Positions 6,010-6,062 of a stretch of DNA of 6,062 nt are shown piece by piece; position 1 is the first letter of the stretch, and every line of letters starts with the position of its first letter. The notes under the pieces are model-generated. The model had not been told where the DNA came from. It did no database searches and saw only the letters and a program-made list of their open reading frames with translations. The DNA comes from Porticoccaceae bacterium (lineage in GTDB: Bacteria > Pseudomonadota > Gammaproteobacteria > Pseudomonadales > Porticoccaceae). The position numbers and the translations under genes are program-made. The DNA is taken from the NCBI GenBank assembly GCA_019090225.1, contig JAHRWI010000284.1:1-6062 (forward strand), given 5' to 3'.

Positions 6010-6062
6010 CTGTCTCTTATACACATCTGACGCTGCCGACGACTAGTCGAGTGTAGATCTCG
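6010..6062. other. Illumina Nextera adapter read-through (not genomic)
   Basis: Positions 6010-6028 are the 19-base Tn5 mosaic end, CTGTCTCTTATACACATCT. Positions 6029-6042 (GACGCTGCCGACGA) are the adapter arm on the i5 side. Positions 6043-6050 (CTAGTCGA) fit an 8-base index; its reverse complement TCGACTAG is, from memory, index S513. Positions 6051-6062 (GTGTAGATCTCG) are the start of the reverse complement of the P5 primer. The order and spacing match the library construct exactly, so this is untrimmed adapter at a contig end, not a transposon. Confidence 0.98.

Noticed and set aside
6010..6028. Tn5 mosaic end taken as an IS50/Tn5 transposon end
   Set aside because: It is followed directly by adapter arm, index and P5 sequence, so it comes from library preparation and not from a resident transposon.

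Overview
The window looks like chromosomal DNA from a free-living, probably aquatic, gammaproteobacterium. The Rpe and the fumarylacetoacetate-hydrolase-fold protein both read like close relatives of the E. coli proteins. Base composition is near 50% GC by eye, and I see no transposase, phage, plasmid, CRISPR or RNA gene. The exact genus cannot be fixed from these genes.

Layout. Positions 1-636 (minus strand) hold most of rpe, ribulose-phosphate 3-epimerase, cut at its C-terminus by the window edge. A 297-base gap (637-933) separates it from three plus-strand genes transcribed away from it. These are an alpha/beta hydrolase of the lysophospholipase/monoacylglycerol-lipase type (934-1977, TTG start), an FAD-linked D-2-hydroxyacid dehydrogenase of the GlcD/D-2-hydroxyglutarate dehydrogenase type (1974-3371), and a fumarylacetoacetate hydrolase-family protein close to YcgM/FAHD1 (3423-4109). 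The first two overlap by 4 bases (ATGA) and the third follows after 51 bases, so the trio is probably one operon. A 211-base gap with a consensus -10 box and an imperfect palindrome leads to a type I Baeyer-Villiger monooxygenase (4321-5865). A strong hairpin terminator follows at 5920-5953.

How the genes may work together. The hydrolase would free an acid or alcohol from an ester or lipid. The flavoprotein would oxidise a D-2-hydroxyacid to a 2-oxoacid. The FAH-fold protein acts on 2-oxo- or acylpyruvate-type compounds such as oxaloacetate. The Baeyer-Villiger enzyme turns a ketone into an ester or lactone, the kind of product a hydrolase can open. A small route for ketone, ester and 2-hydroxyacid breakdown is therefore plausible, but the substrates are inference only. 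Rpe is a housekeeping gene (pentose phosphate and Calvin cycles) and probably unrelated.

The last 53 bases (6010-6062) are not biological. They match Illumina Nextera adapter read-through: the Tn5 mosaic end, the adapter arm, an 8-base index and the start of the P5 side. The true genomic sequence therefore ends near 6009, and nothing should be inferred from what lies beyond. I found no convincing new biological system here. The most useful biological leads are the candidate operator before the monooxygenase gene, the 14-base repeats before the hydrolase gene, and the unassigned substrates of the operon.
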